Below, piece after piece: positions 1-8,773 of a stretch of 64,000 bases of DNA (position 1 is its first letter; every line of letters starts with the position of its first letter). The stretch covers positions 51,948 through 115,947 of the forward strand of contig NZ_RCVT01000007.1 of the NCBI RefSeq assembly GCF_016107325.1, in the 5' to 3' direction. The notes beneath the pieces are model-generated. The model did no database searches. It saw nothing but the letters and a program-made list of their open reading frames with translations, and had not been told where the DNA came from. The position numbers and the translations under genes were made by a program. This DNA comes from Sphingomonas sp. MA1305 (lineage in GTDB: Bacteria; Pseudomonadota; Alphaproteobacteria; Sphingomonadales; Sphingomonadaceae).

Positions 1-1
1 G

Positions 2-754
2 CAAGCCAAAAAGCAGGCGGACAAGGGCGTTGCGGGCAAGATGGAAGGCCACGCCGCGATGGACATGAGCGTCGAGGGCGGATCGCTGCGCGATCGTCTG
101 TTTTCGGCCAAAGGGCTGACCGCGACCGCGCATTATTACTGGATGGATTGGGCATCGCTGTGGTTCGACATCGCGCTCGGCCTGCTGATCGCCGGCGCCG
201 TGGCGGCGTGGGTGCCGCAAACCTTCTGGGCCAGCATATTCGCAGCCGACAATCCGACACTCGCCAAGATCGTCGGCCCGCTGATCGGCCCGCTGATCGC
301 GGTGGTGACGTTCGTCTGCTCGGTCGGCAACGTGCCGCTGGCAGCGGTGCTCTGGAATGGCGGAGCGAGCTTCGGCGGTGTGATCGCGTTCATCTTCGGC
401 GATCTGATCGTCATCCCCATTTTGAATATCTATCGTCGCTATTACGGGTTGAAAGCCGCGGCAGTACTCGCCCTGATATTCTATGCGGCAATGGTCGGCG
501 CCGCCTATGTCGTCGAGTTCGTGTTCGGATTTGCTGGATTGGTCCCGGCTACGCGCTCGGCCCAACTCATGAGCGAGGGCGTGAGCTGGAACTATACGAC
601 CTGGCTCAACATCATCGGCCTTGTCCTATCCGCGATGCTGCTCTGGCGCTTCCTCGCAACCGGCGGCCCGGACATGCTGCGCATGATGAAAGGCGGCCAA
701 AACCAACAATCCGACCAGCATCACCATCACCACGGAGCTTCGTCGCAAGGATGA
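2..754 (+). CDS. YraQ/DUF318-type permease, C-terminal part
   Basis: The reading frame is open from the left window edge, so the gene starts outside and only about 250 codons are visible. The visible part has several hydrophobic membrane segments and the motif CSVGNVP in a loop between them, which matches the second half of the COG0701 permease repeat; the family normally has an earlier CxCG..P motif that is off-window. Members such as ArsP export organoarsenicals, but many paralogs sit in metal-resistance loci with no known substrate. The C-terminus carries a run of five histidines, a plausible metal-binding tail. It precedes a DUF305 gene and the cus genes by a short gap, so a heavy-metal role is inferred. 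An internal Met at position 41 is not the real start. Confidence 0.75.
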   Translation, partial: QAKKQADKGVAGKMEGHAAMDMSVEGGSLRDRLFSAKGLTATAHYYWMDWASLWFDIALGLLIAGAVAAWVPQTFWASIFAADNPTLAKIVGPLIGPLIAVVTFVCSVGNVPLAAVLWNGGASFGGVIAFIFGDLIVIPILNIYRRYYGLKAAAVLALIFYAAMVGAAYVVEFVFGFAGLVPATRSAQLMSEGVSWNYTTWLNIIGLVLSAMLLWRFLATGGPDMLRMMKGGQNQQSDQHHHHHGASSQG

Positions 755-776
755 AGCGATAGGAAGGAAGACTGAA

Positions 777-1166
777 ATGCGCACTCTAATTATATCGTCC
801 GCCGTAATGCTCGCCGCGACGCCCGCTCTTGCGCAACAAGGCGGCATGCAGGGAATGGATCATAGCCAAATGGGCGGGATGAACCACGCCGATATGGGCA
901 AGATGATGGCCGGCAATCCCTACGCTCAGGCCGAAATGGACATGCATCAGAAGATGATGGCAGCAAAAGAGGGCGACGCGGCCGAAATGTGGACCCGCAA
1001 GATGATCGAGCATCACCGCGGCGCCATCGCCATGTCGCGCGTTGCGGTGCGCGATGCCAAGGACGCGCAGACCCGCGAGATGGCGCAGATGACGATCACC
1101 AAGCAGGAAAAGGATATTGCCGAGCTGCAAGCGTGGCTCCGCAAGCACGGCAAGCGCCCGCAGTAA
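777..1166 (+). CDS. DUF305 periplasmic protein, His/Met-rich
   Basis: 129 residues with a clear signal peptide ending near ALAQQ (about residue 20). The mature N-terminus is rich in Met and His (for example MDHSQMGGMNHADMGKMM), followed by the DUF305 core with MIEHHRGAIAMS, the conserved histidine pair of the family. DUF305 proteins include CopM, a periplasmic copper-binding protein, and they recur beside copper efflux genes. The gene lies 22 bases after the permease and upstream of cusCBAF, so a Cu/Ag chaperone or scavenger role is likely but inferred. A long GC-rich hairpin follows directly after the stop. A second DUF305 protein is encoded at 23106-23489. Confidence 0.85.
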   Translation: MRTLIISSAVMLAATPALAQQGGMQGMDHSQMGGMNHADMGKMMAGNPYAQAEMDMHQKMMAAKEGDAAEMWTRKMIEHHRGAIAMSRVAVRDAKDAQTREMAQMTITKQEKDIAELQAWLRKHGKRPQ

Positions 1167-1176
1167 GGGAGCGCTG

Positions 1177-1217
1177 CCCCCGCCCTGCCGATCCTCCTAT
1201 TCCCCGGCAGGGCGGGG
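1177..1217 (+). terminator. strong hairpin after DUF305 gene
   Basis: A perfect 12-bp stem, CCCCGCCCTGCC at 1177-1188 pairing with GGCAGGGCGGGG at 1206-1217, with a 17-base loop. It lies 11 bases beyond the DUF305 stop codon. There is no long T tract, so it may be a terminator aided by Rho or an mRNA-stabilising processing hairpin. Confidence 0.55.
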
Positions 1218-1288
1218 ATTCCAGGAAGTCAGGCTTCCTCGATGGCACTTTCATTGACACGTAACGCTGACCGGCTGACAATATTCGC

Positions 1289-1651
1289 GTGTTGAAGACC
1301 CGCCTTTCCCTGTTGCTCCTGATGGGAGCACTCCTCGGCCTGTTCGGTCAGGGGATGGCGTATGCGTCCGGGCCCGCATTCACGCCGAAGGTGGCCGCCA
1401 CTCATGCGATGCCCAGCGGCATGGATTGCCCGGACATGGCATCCGCGCACAAGCGTTCGCCCGAGCGTCCCTGCAAAGGGCTGACGCTCGCGTGTATCGC
1501 GCAGATGGGATGCGTCGTCCCGATGACCTTCGACCCGGAACGGCCGATCGCAGAGCGCGCGCGCGTTGCGCAGCTCGCCGCTACATGGCCGCCGGCCCCG
1601 ATGTTCGCCGGGCGTGAGGTCGCGCCCGAGCCGGAGCCGCCCACCGTCTGA
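1289..1651 (+). CDS. small exported Cys-containing protein of the cus locus
   Basis: 120 residues beginning with GTG. The N-terminal 25 residues form a hydrophobic signal or anchor ending near YASGPAF. The mature part has four cysteines spread over about 30 residues (MDCPDM, RPCKGL, LACIAQ, MGCVVP) and several Met, suggesting a metal or disulfide site. The C-terminus is Pro/Glu rich. I cannot name the family with confidence; short cysteine-bearing exported proteins are common just upstream of cusC/czcC in alphaproteobacteria. It is followed within 90 bases by the outer-membrane factor gene, and likely shares its transcript. Function unknown; metal binding is inference. Confidence 0.6.
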   Translation: MLKTRLSLLLLMGALLGLFGQGMAYASGPAFTPKVAATHAMPSGMDCPDMASAHKRSPERPCKGLTLACIAQMGCVVPMTFDPERPIAERARVAQLAATWPPAPMFAGREVAPEPEPPTV

Positions 1652-1738
1652 TCGACCCGAGTTAGGGTTCTGACGCCTGTTGCCCTCGTGGCGGCCGGCG
1701 CAACCCGATCGTGGCCTCGACCAGAACGGAAAACCAAC

Positions 1739-2965
1739 ATGAAGCTATTCGTCGTGGCGGCATTGTCCGCCATCGCCAGCGCCGCGCACGCGGGGCCGCT
1801 GACCTATGACCAGGCGCTCCGCCAAGCGCTCGCCAATTCGCCGGGTGCCGCGGCCACGCGCGCGGGGATCGACGCTGCCGGTGCCGACGCCCGCGCGGCG
1901 GGCAGTCTTCCCGACCCGCGCCTGTCGGTCGGACTCGACAACTACCCCATCTCTGGGCCGCCCGCCTTCACCTTGGGCGGCGACAATATGACGATGGCAC
2001 GTATCGGCGTGCAGCAGGACATCCCCAATCTGGCGAAGCGTCACGCGGCTCAGGCACAGGCGCGCGCCGCGATCACGACCGCCGAAGCTGCGCAAGCGTC
2101 CCGGCTTCGCCGGATACGCCTCGGCGCGGGCGTCGCGTGGATCGAGCTGGCCTATGCCCAACGCCGTCTTGCGGCGATGGATCGCGTTCTGACGACGCTT
2201 CATACCCTCCCGACCACAGCTCGCAGCGCGGTCGCGTCGGGATCGGCTCGCCCGGCCCAGACCCTGGCGGTAGATCAGTCCATTGCCGCTCTGGAGGATC
2301 GCAGGGACACGCTCGTCGCCGACGTCGGGCGGGCGCGGGCGATGCTGGCGCGCTGGACCGGCGTGCCGGCCCCCGAGGCGACCGGCGACGTGCCCGCGCC
2401 CGACCTCGTGCCGGCCCGGCTGCGCGCCGCCTTGGTGCGCCACCCCGATATCCAGACTGCCGATGCCAGCGTGGGGCGGATGCAGGCTGACGTGGACGCC
2501 GCCCGCGCTGACAAGCGCCCGGATTGGGGGTTCGACGTTGCCTACCAGCGTCGCGATCCGCGCTACGGCGATATGGTCTCGGCCGGCGTGACGATGAGTT
2601 TGCCGCTGTTCACGCGCACCCGGCAAGATCCGCGGATCGCTGCCCGACAGGCGGCAGCCTCGCAGGCCGAAGCCGAGCGGGAAGATACGCGCCGGGCGCT
2701 GGCGGCCGACCTCGAGGCGGGACTTGCCGATCACGTGATGCATCACGCGCAGTGGATGCGGGCGCGTGACGTGCTCCTGCCGCTCGCGCGGCAGCGCTCC
2801 GAACTGGACACCGCCAGCTATTCGGCGGGGCGTGCGGGCCTGCTCGACGTGATCGAAACCAAGACGGCGCTGGCCGACGCCGAGCTGACCGCGCTCGACC
2901 GCGAGGCCGACGTGGCGCGCGACGCGGTACGCCTTACCATCACCTATGGGAGCGAGGACCGATGA
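1739..2965 (+). CDS. cusC: outer-membrane efflux protein, TolC/CusC family
   Basis: 408 residues from the ATG at 1739, which gives a clean signal peptide (MKLFVVAALSAIASAAHA); an upstream in-frame GTG at 1688 would add 17 unlikely residues. The mature protein shows the two long coiled-coil regions of outer-membrane factors rich in Ala, Arg and Gln, with the LTYDQALRQALANSP start typical of CzcC/CusC. It forms the outer-membrane exit duct of a tripartite RND pump. The stop overlaps the cusB start (ATGA), giving a translationally coupled cusCBAF operon. Assignment to Cu/Ag rather than Co/Zn/Cd comes from the CusB/CusF/CusA neighbours. Confidence 0.88.
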   Translation: MKLFVVAALSAIASAAHAGPLTYDQALRQALANSPGAAATRAGIDAAGADARAAGSLPDPRLSVGLDNYPISGPPAFTLGGDNMTMARIGVQQDIPNLAKRHAAQAQARAAITTAEAAQASRLRRIRLGAGVAWIELAYAQRRLAAMDRVLTTLHTLPTTARSAVASGSARPAQTLAVDQSIAALEDRRDTLVADVGRARAMLARWTGVPAPEATGDVPAPDLVPARLRAALVRHPDIQTADASVGRMQADVDAARADKRPDWGFDVAYQRRDPRYGDMVSAGVTMSLPLFTRTRQDPRIAARQAAASQAEAEREDTRRALAADLEAGLADHVMHHAQWMRARDVLLPLARQRSELDTASYSAGRAGLLDVIETKTALADAELTALDREADVARDAVRLTITYGSEDR

Positions 2966-4461
2966 GCAGCATCGCCATCACACGACCGCGTCTGCTCGGT
3001 GCCGCGGCCCTACTCGCCGTCGTCGCCGGCGGCGCAGGGTTCGGGATCGCCAGACTTGGCACGGCCCCCGCGGCCGACGACGCCGTGTCGCCGACCGCGC
3101 AGAAGAAGATCCTCTACTGGTACGATCCGATGATCCCCGCCGAGCGGCACGACGGGCCGGGTCTCTCGTCGATGGGGATGAAGCTGATCCCCCGCTATGC
3201 CGACGAGGGCGGAGGCGGCAGCGCTGCTCCGGGCGTCACGATCGATGCGGTCGGCCTCCAGCGGCTCGGCGCGCGGATCGTCGCGGCCGAACGCGGATCA
3301 CTGTCTGATACAGCCGCAGCGACCGGCAGCATCGAGTTCAACGACCGCAACGTCGCGATCGTGCAGGCGCGCAGCGCCGGGTTCGTCCAGCGTGTCTATG
3401 CGCGCGCGCCGGGCGACGTCGTGCCGGCCGGCGCGCCGCTCGCCGATATTCTGGTGCCCGAATGGGCGGGCGCACAGGCGGAATATCTTGCCGTTCGGCG
3501 GAGCGGCGATGCCGCGCTCGCGCGCGCCGCCCGGCAGCGCCTGCTGCTGCTGGGAATGCCGGCCGGGCTTGTCGCGTCGGCCGAGCGTAGCGGCCGGACA
3601 AAAGGCGTGACGATGATCAGCACGCCGGTTGGCGGGGTCATCAAGACGCTCGGCGTCCGGCAGGGCATGACAGTCTCGCAGGGGCAGACACTGGCGGAGG
3701 TGAACGGGCTCGACACCGTGTGGTTGAATGCCGCCGTCCCCGAGGCCATCGCCGGCAAGCTCCGTATCGGCACGACCGTCACCGCCACGCTGCCAGCTTT
3801 TCCGGGCGAAAGCTTCAGGGGCCGGATCGCCGCGATCTTGCCGCAGGCCGACGCCGCGAGCCGCACGCTGACGATCCGCGTCGAGCTGTCCAATCGGGGC
3901 GGCCGTTTGCGCCCCGGCATGTTCGCCAGCGTGGCGCTCGATCAGGGGAGCCGCGATGCGCTCCTCATTCCCAGCGAGGCCGTCATCCGGACCGGCCGGC
4001 GCACGCTCGTCATGCTGGCAGGGCCGGGCGGGCGGTTCAGACCGGCCGAGGTCCGCATCGGTGCGGAAGGTGGCGGAAAGACCGAGATCGTCGCCGGCCT
4101 GTCCGAAGGCGAGAAGGTCGTCGCGTCGGGCCAGTTCCTGATCGATTCCGAAGCAAGCCTTGCCGGTCTCGACGCGCGGCCGATCGGAGGCGAAACGCGG
4201 CTCACGACAAAGCCGGCGCCGAAGTCCGCCACGCCGATCTACGAGACGGTCGGCAGCATCGAGGCGATCGACCGCAGCGGCGTCACCCTGTCCCACCAGC
4301 CCGTTCCGGCGATCGGCTGGCCCGCTATGACGATGACCTTCCGCGTTGCCGATCCCGCGCTGGTGCGCGGGTATCGCAAGGGCGACCGGGTCCGCTTCGG
4401 CTTCGATCAACCCGCAGACGGGCCGACGCTGCGCCGCATGACGCGCGAGGCCGGCCGATGA
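2962..4461 (+). CDS. cusB: RND periplasmic adaptor CusB with fused CusF domain
   Basis: 499 residues. An N-terminal membrane anchor (about residues 10-33) is followed by a short heavy-metal-binding segment (KILYWYDPMIPA, about 48-60, with MGMKLIP after it), then the adaptor's barrel-sandwich, hairpin and beta-barrel regions. The last about 75 residues (from about 425) are a CusF-like OB fold with the signature IGWPAMTMTF, the Trp and Met pair that binds Cu(I)/Ag(I). Classical E. coli CusB lacks this domain; CusF is a separate protein there. Here both forms occur, since a free CusF follows cusA. Start and stop overlap the neighbours by four bases. Confidence 0.9.
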   Translation: MSSIAITRPRLLGAAALLAVVAGGAGFGIARLGTAPAADDAVSPTAQKKILYWYDPMIPAERHDGPGLSSMGMKLIPRYADEGGGGSAAPGVTIDAVGLQRLGARIVAAERGSLSDTAAATGSIEFNDRNVAIVQARSAGFVQRVYARAPGDVVPAGAPLADILVPEWAGAQAEYLAVRRSGDAALARAARQRLLLLGMPAGLVASAERSGRTKGVTMISTPVGGVIKTLGVRQGMTVSQGQTLAEVNGLDTVWLNAAVPEAIAGKLRIGTTVTATLPAFPGESFRGRIAAILPQADAASRTLTIRVELSNRGGRLRPGMFASVALDQGSRDALLIPSEAVIRTGRRTLVMLAGPGGRFRPAEVRIGAEGGGKTEIVAGLSEGEKVVASGQFLIDSEASLAGLDARPIGGETRLTTKPAPKSATPIYETVGSIEAIDRSGVTLSHQPVPAIGWPAMTMTFRVADPALVRGYRKGDRVRFGFDQPADGPTLRRMTREAGR

Positions 4462-7400
4462 TCGCAACCATCATCCGCTGGTCGGTCGCGAACCGTTTCC
4501 TCGTCGTGCTGGCGGCCGTCGCGCTTGCCATCGCCGGGGTGTTCGCAATGCGCGCGACCCCCGTCGATGCGCTCCCCGACCTGTCCGACACACAGGTCAT
4601 CATCCGCACGAGCTGGCCGGGCCAAGCCCCTCAGATCGTCGAGAACCAGGTGACGTATCCGCTCACCACGACGATGCTGTCCGTGCCCGGCGCGAAGACC
4701 GTGCGCGGCTATTCGTTCTTCGGCGACAGCTATGTCTACGTCCTTTTCGAGGATGGCACCGACCTCTATTGGGCGCGCTCGCGCGTGCTCGAGTATCTGA
4801 GCCAGGTGCAGGGACGTCTTCCCCAGGGCGCGCAGGCCGCGCTCGGTCCCGATGCGACGGGGGTCGGCTGGGTCTATGAATATGCCCTGGTCGATCGCAC
4901 CGGACGCCACGACCTGTCGCAACTCCGATCCTTGCAGGACTGGTTCCTGCGCTACGAGCTGAAGACACTGCCCGGCGTCGCCGAGGTGGCGAGCATCGGC
5001 GGGATGGTGAAGGAATATCAGGTGCTGCTCGACCCGACGCGGCTCGCCGCGTTCGGCGTCACCCACACCCAGGCCGTCGATGCCATTCGTCGCGCCAATC
5101 AGGAGGCCGGCGGGTCCGTTCTCGAGCTGGGCGAAGCCGAATATATGGTCCGGGCGTCCGGCTACCTGCGCAGCGTCGACGATTTCCGCGCGATCCCGCT
5201 CAAGGTCGCCGGTGCCGGCGTGCCCGTCACCTTGGGCGACGTCGCCTCGATCCAGATCGGCCCCGAGATGCGCCGCGGCATCGCCGAGCTGAACGGCGAG
5301 GGCGAGGTCGCGGGCGGCGTCGTCATCCTGCGCCAGGGCAAGAACGCACGCCAGACGATCGAGGCTGTCAGGACCAAGCTGGCGGAATTGAAGGGGAGCC
5401 TTCCTCCCGGCGTCGAGATCGTCACCACTTATGACCGCTCGCAGTTGATCGACCGTGCGGTGGAGAACCTGTCGGGCAAGCTGATCGAGGAGTTCGTCGT
5501 CGTCGCGATCATCTGCGGGCTGTTCCTGTGGCACGTCCGATCGGCGCTGGTCGCGATCGTCACCCTGCCCTTGGGCGTGCTGGCGGCCCTGCTCGTCATG
5601 CGCGTGCAGGGGGTGAACGCCAACATTATGTCGCTAGGCGGCATCGCCATCGCGATCGGCGCGATGGTCGATGCCGCGATCGTGATGATCGAAAACGCGC
5701 ACAAGCGGATCGAACGATGGGAGCACGAGCACCCGGATACCGCCCTGGCAGGCGAGGAACGCTGGCGCGTCATTACCGAGGCCGCAGCCGAGGTTGGGCC
5801 GGCGCTGTTTTTCAGCCTCGTCATCATCACCCTGTCGTTCGTGCCGGTCTTCACGCTCGAAGCGCAGGAGGGACGGCTGTTCGCCCCGCTCGCCTTCACC
5901 AAGAGCTATGCGATGGCGGCAGCGGCGATCCTGTCGGTGACGCTCGTGCCGGTCCTGATGGGATGGCTGATCCGGGGACGCATCCCGGCCGAGAACGACA
6001 ATCTCCTCAACCGCGCGCTCACCCGCGCTTACCGTCCCGCGCTCGACCGCGTGCTGGCGCGACCGTGGGCGGCGATCGGCATCGCCGCCCTGGTGCTGGC
6101 GACGACGGCATGGCCGCTGACGCGGCTTGGCGGCGAGTTCATCCCGACGATGGACGAGGGCGACCTGCTCTACATGCCGTCCGCGCTGCCCGGGCTTTCG
6201 GCCGCGAGCGCATCGGCGCTGCTCCAGCGTACCGATCGGCTGATTAAGACCGTGCCCGAGGTCGCGACCGTGTTCGGCAAGGCCGGGCGCGCGGAGACCG
6301 CGACCGACCCCGCCCCGCTCGAGATGTTCGAGACGACCATCCAGTTCAAACCGCGCGATCAGTGGCGCGTCGGAATGACGCCGGCGAAGCTGGTCGAGGA
6401 GCTGGATCGCACGGTGCGCGTGCCGGGCCTTACAAATGTCTGGGTGCCTCCGATCCGCAACCGCATCGACATGCTGGCCACCGGCATCAAGAGCCCGATC
6501 GGGGTAAAGGTGTCGGGGTCCAATCTCGCCGAGATGGACCGGATCGCCGCCAGCATCGAGCGCGTCGCCAGAACCGTGCCGGGTGTCAGTTCGGCATTGG
6601 CCGAGCGGCTGACCGGAGGCCGCTATGTCGATGTCGACATCGATCGGGCGACCGCGGGGCGCTATGGCCTCAATATCGCCGATGTGCAGGAGATCGTGTC
6701 GGGCGCGATTGGGGGCGAGACGATCGGCCAGACGGTCGAGGGCCTCGCCCGCTACCCGATCAGCGTACGCTACCCGCGCGAGCTGCGCGACAGCCTGGAG
6801 GGATTGCGGACCCTCCCGATCGTGACCGCATCGGGCCAGCAGATCACGCTCGGCACCGTCGCATCGGTGTCGATCGCGGAAGGTCCGCCGATGCTCAAGA
6901 CCGAGAACGGCCGGCCCTCGACCTGGGTCTATGTCGATGTACGTGGGCGCGATCTGGCCTCCACGGTCGCGGACCTGCGCCGTGCGGTCGCCAAGGATGT
7001 TCGGCTCAGCCCGGGCGTGTCGATCGCCTATTCCGGGCAGTTCGAGTATCTGCAACGCGCCGAGGCGCGGCTGATGCTCGTCGTGCCGGCGACGCTCGCC
7101 ATCATCTTCCTCCTGCTCTACCTCACCTTCGGACGGCTCGACGAGGCGGCGCTTATCATGGGCACGCTGCCCTTCGCGCTGACCGGCGGGATCTGGACAC
7201 TTTGGCTGCTCGGTTATGCGCAGTCGGTCGCGACCGGCGTCGGATTCATCGCGCTCGCCGGCGTATCGGCGGAGTTCGGCGTCGTTATGCTGATCTACCT
7301 CAAACACGCGCTGGCCGACCGAGGGCCATCGCCGTCGGCGGATGAGGTGTCGGAGGCGATCCGGGAAGGCGCGCTGTTGCGGGTGCGGCCCAAGGCGATG

Positions 7401-7598
7401 ACCGTCGCGGTGATCGTCGCCGGGTTGTTCCCCGTACTGATCGGCCATGGTGCGGGGTCGGAAGTGATGAGTCGGATCGCGGCCCCGATGATCGGTGGAA
7501 TGCTGACCGCACCGCTCCTGTCCATGTTCATCCTGCCCGCCGCCTACATGCTGTTGCGGCGCCGAACACTTACCCACCCCGAAAGGAAAACATCATGA
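4458..7598 (+). CDS. cusA: heavy-metal RND efflux pump CusA (HME family)
   Basis: 1046 residues from the ATG at 4458, which overlaps the cusB stop (ATGA) and gives the expected inner-membrane N-terminus (IIRWSVANRFLVVLAA). This is the proton-driven inner-membrane pump. Visible landmarks are PVDALPDLSD near residue 40, SWPGQAPQIVENQVTYP, the TM4 proton-relay segment VDAAIVMIEN near residue 404, and FIPTMDEGDLLYMP near residue 562 in the periplasmic domain. Twelve hydrophobic segments are arranged in two halves. Length is normal for the family. The short overlap with cusF downstream completes a cusCBAF unit for Cu(I)/Ag(I) export. Confidence 0.93.
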   Translation: MIATIIRWSVANRFLVVLAAVALAIAGVFAMRATPVDALPDLSDTQVIIRTSWPGQAPQIVENQVTYPLTTTMLSVPGAKTVRGYSFFGDSYVYVLFEDGTDLYWARSRVLEYLSQVQGRLPQGAQAALGPDATGVGWVYEYALVDRTGRHDLSQLRSLQDWFLRYELKTLPGVAEVASIGGMVKEYQVLLDPTRLAAFGVTHTQAVDAIRRANQEAGGSVLELGEAEYMVRASGYLRSVDDFRAIPLKVAGAGVPVTLGDVASIQIGPEMRRGIAELNGEGEVAGGVVILRQGKNARQTIEAVRTKLAELKGSLPPGVEIVTTYDRSQLIDRAVENLSGKLIEEFVVVAIICGLFLWHVRSALVAIVTLPLGVLAALLVMRVQGVNANIMSLGGIAIAIGAMVDAAIVMIENAHKRIERWEHEHPDTALAGEERWRVITEAAAEVGPALFFSLVIITLSFVPVFTLEAQEGRLFAPLAFTKSYAMAAAAILSVTLVPVLMGWLIRGRIPAENDNLLNRALTRAYRPALDRVLARPWAAIGIAALVLATTAWPLTRLGGEFIPTMDEGDLLYMPSALPGLSAASASALLQRTDRLIKTVPEVATVFGKAGRAETATDPAPLEMFETTIQFKPRDQWRVGMTPAKLVEELDRTVRVPGLTNVWVPPIRNRIDMLATGIKSPIGVKVSGSNLAEMDRIAASIERVARTVPGVSSALAERLTGGRYVDVDIDRATAGRYGLNIADVQEIVSGAIGGETIGQTVEGLARYPISVRYPRELRDSLEGLRTLPIVTASGQQITLGTVASVSIAEGPPMLKTENGRPSTWVYVDVRGRDLASTVADLRRAVAKDVRLSPGVSIAYSGQFEYLQRAEARLMLVVPATLAIIFLLLYLTFGRLDEAALIMGTLPFALTGGIWTLWLLGYAQSVATGVGFIALAGVSAEFGVVMLIYLKHALADRGPSPSADEVSEAIREGALLRVRPKAMTVAVIVAGLFPVLIGHGAGSEVMSRIAAPMIGGMLTAPLLSMFILPAAYMLLRRRTLTHPERKTS

Positions 7599-7921
7599 AG
7601 CTGACACACTCCATGCGCGCCGCGTCGATCCTGCTGCTCGTGCCGATCGCGACGGGTGCCTTCGCGCAAGCCGGCAAGCCGTCCGCGGCTGTGGTGAAGA
7701 CCGGAAACGGCATGGGCGCGATCACCGCCGTCGATGCGAAAGGTGGAACCGTGACCATCAAGCATGGCCCGATCCCAAGCATCGGCTGGCCCGCCATGAC
7801 CATGACCTTCAAGGCAGCTCCCCCGGCCCTGCTCAAGGGATTACGGTCGGGACAGCGGGTCGCGTTCACCGCCAGGGCGAAGGGCATGGCGGCCGAGGTC
7901 ACGGCGATCAGCCCGCATTGA
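7595..7921 (+). CDS. cusF: periplasmic copper chaperone CusF
   Basis: 108 residues: signal peptide ending near AFAQA, then an OB-fold domain with IGWPAMTMTF, the CusF signature in which a Trp caps Cu(I)/Ag(I) bound by His and two Met. CusF delivers metal to CusB. The start overlaps the cusA stop by four bases. The metal motif is almost the same as the C-terminal domain of the CusB in this operon, so the pump has both tethered and free chaperones. A hairpin spans its stop codon. Confidence 0.92.
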   Translation: MKLTHSMRAASILLLVPIATGAFAQAGKPSAAVVKTGNGMGAITAVDAKGGTVTIKHGPIPSIGWPAMTMTFKAAPPALLKGLRSGQRVAFTARAKGMAAEVTAISPH

Positions 7922-7930
7922 CGATGCGGG
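7912..7930. terminator. hairpin at end of cusF
   Basis: CCCGCAT (7912-7918) pairs with ATGCGGG (7924-7930) around a five-base loop. It sits between the convergent cusF and glutaredoxin-MauE genes. There is no T run, so its role as a bidirectional terminator is only likely. Confidence 0.45.
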
Positions 7931-7942
7931 CGGCTCCTCGCG

Positions 7943-8710
7943 TCAGTGCGCCATCGACAGCGCGGATGGGGCGGCGATCATCCATAGCGCCATCGCGACC
8001 ATCATCAGGTTCTCGGTGAGCGAGATGAAGCCGAGCGGCACGTTGCTGTCGCCGCCCACGCAGGCGCATTTCAGTTCGCGCTTGTCGATATAGACGGCCT
8101 TGAACACCGACACCGCGCCGATCGTGCCGATGACGAGCGCGACGGGCACCGAGAGCCAGGTGAGCGCGCCAGCGGCCATCAGCACGCCCGCCCCGCCTTC
8201 CGCGAACGGGTAGATGTAGGAATAGGGCACCCAGCGCTTGGCGAGCAGATCATAGTTCAGAAACATGCTCGAAAAACTCTCCACGTTCTGGAGCTTGAGC
8301 ATGGCGAGCACGCACATCGAAAAGGCGATGAACCATTCGCCGGCGCGAACCGTGAAGGGCGTGCCGAGCACCGCATAGCTGGCGGCAAGCGCCATCAAGG
8401 CCGTCATCGCAAACACGGCGATCACCGGCCGATAGGTGACGGCCTTGGGATCGCGCACCGTCTTGCCGAAGAAGCGACGCAGATCGTCATAGCCGCCCAC
8501 CCGCTCGCCGGCGATGAAGGTCTGCGGGGTCGTCTTGACCCCGTGCTTCGCTTTGAAGGCGTCGGTTTCCTCCCGCGTGCGGAGCCAATGGTCGTCGACC
8601 TCGTAGCCCTCTCGGCGCAACAGGTCCTTCGCCTTCAACCCATAAGGACACGTGTGTTCCGGCATCACCATCCGGTAGATCGTCGCCTGCTTGGCGGGTG
8701 CGCTCGCCAT
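7943..8710 (-). CDS. glutaredoxin-MauE/DoxX-type membrane fusion protein
   Basis: 255 residues. Residues about 10-80 are a glutaredoxin-like domain with CPYG (a monothiol version of CPYC) and the TTPQTFI cis-Pro segment. The rest has four or five membrane helices of the MauE/methylamine-utilisation type, with a CAC motif (ELKCACVGGDSNVPLGFISL) near residue 215 and a typical EN.MM helix. MauE-type proteins help form disulfides or move electrons to periplasmic partners. The gene is divergent from a MerR regulator with a MerR-style promoter between them, so it is probably metal-induced. Its link to copper handling is inferred from location only. Confidence 0.8.
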   Translation of the reverse strand: MASAPAKQATIYRMVMPEHTCPYGLKAKDLLRREGYEVDDHWLRTREETDAFKAKHGVKTTPQTFIAGERVGGYDDLRRFFGKTVRDPKAVTYRPVIAVFAMTALMALAASYAVLGTPFTVRAGEWFIAFSMCVLAMLKLQNVESFSSMFLNYDLLAKRWVPYSYIYPFAEGGAGVLMAAGALTWLSVPVALVIGTIGAVSVFKAVYIDKRELKCACVGGDSNVPLGFISLTENLMMVAMALWMIAAPSALSMAH

Positions 8711-8736
8711 GTCGCTTCTCCAATTCGTCTGCCTAG

Positions 8737-8770
8737 CCTATATGGGGTACGTACCATAGTCCGGAGTCAA
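8737..8770 (-). promoter_or_regulatory. MerR-type promoter for glutaredoxin-MauE gene
   Basis: Read on the minus strand: -35 TTGACT (8765-8770), then a 20-base spacer holding the perfect palindrome GGTACGTACC (8746-8755), then a -10-like CATATA (8739-8744). Over-long spacers of 19-20 bases with a central dyad are the hallmark of promoters untwisted by MerR-family activators. The divergent merR-like gene begins four bases beyond the -35 box. Confidence 0.65.
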
Positions 8771-8773
8771 GGC

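Noticed and set aside
719..735. His run as an artificial tag
   Set aside because: Five histidines at a metal-permease C-terminus are natural in such proteins; no vector sequence nearby.
148..762. Second plus-strand frame over the permease
   Set aside because: Arg-rich shadow frame; the other frame carries the membrane segments.
5634..7577. Long minus-strand frame over cusA
   Set aside because: It is the shadow of the well-supported cusA frame in GC-rich DNA; no motif or start context.
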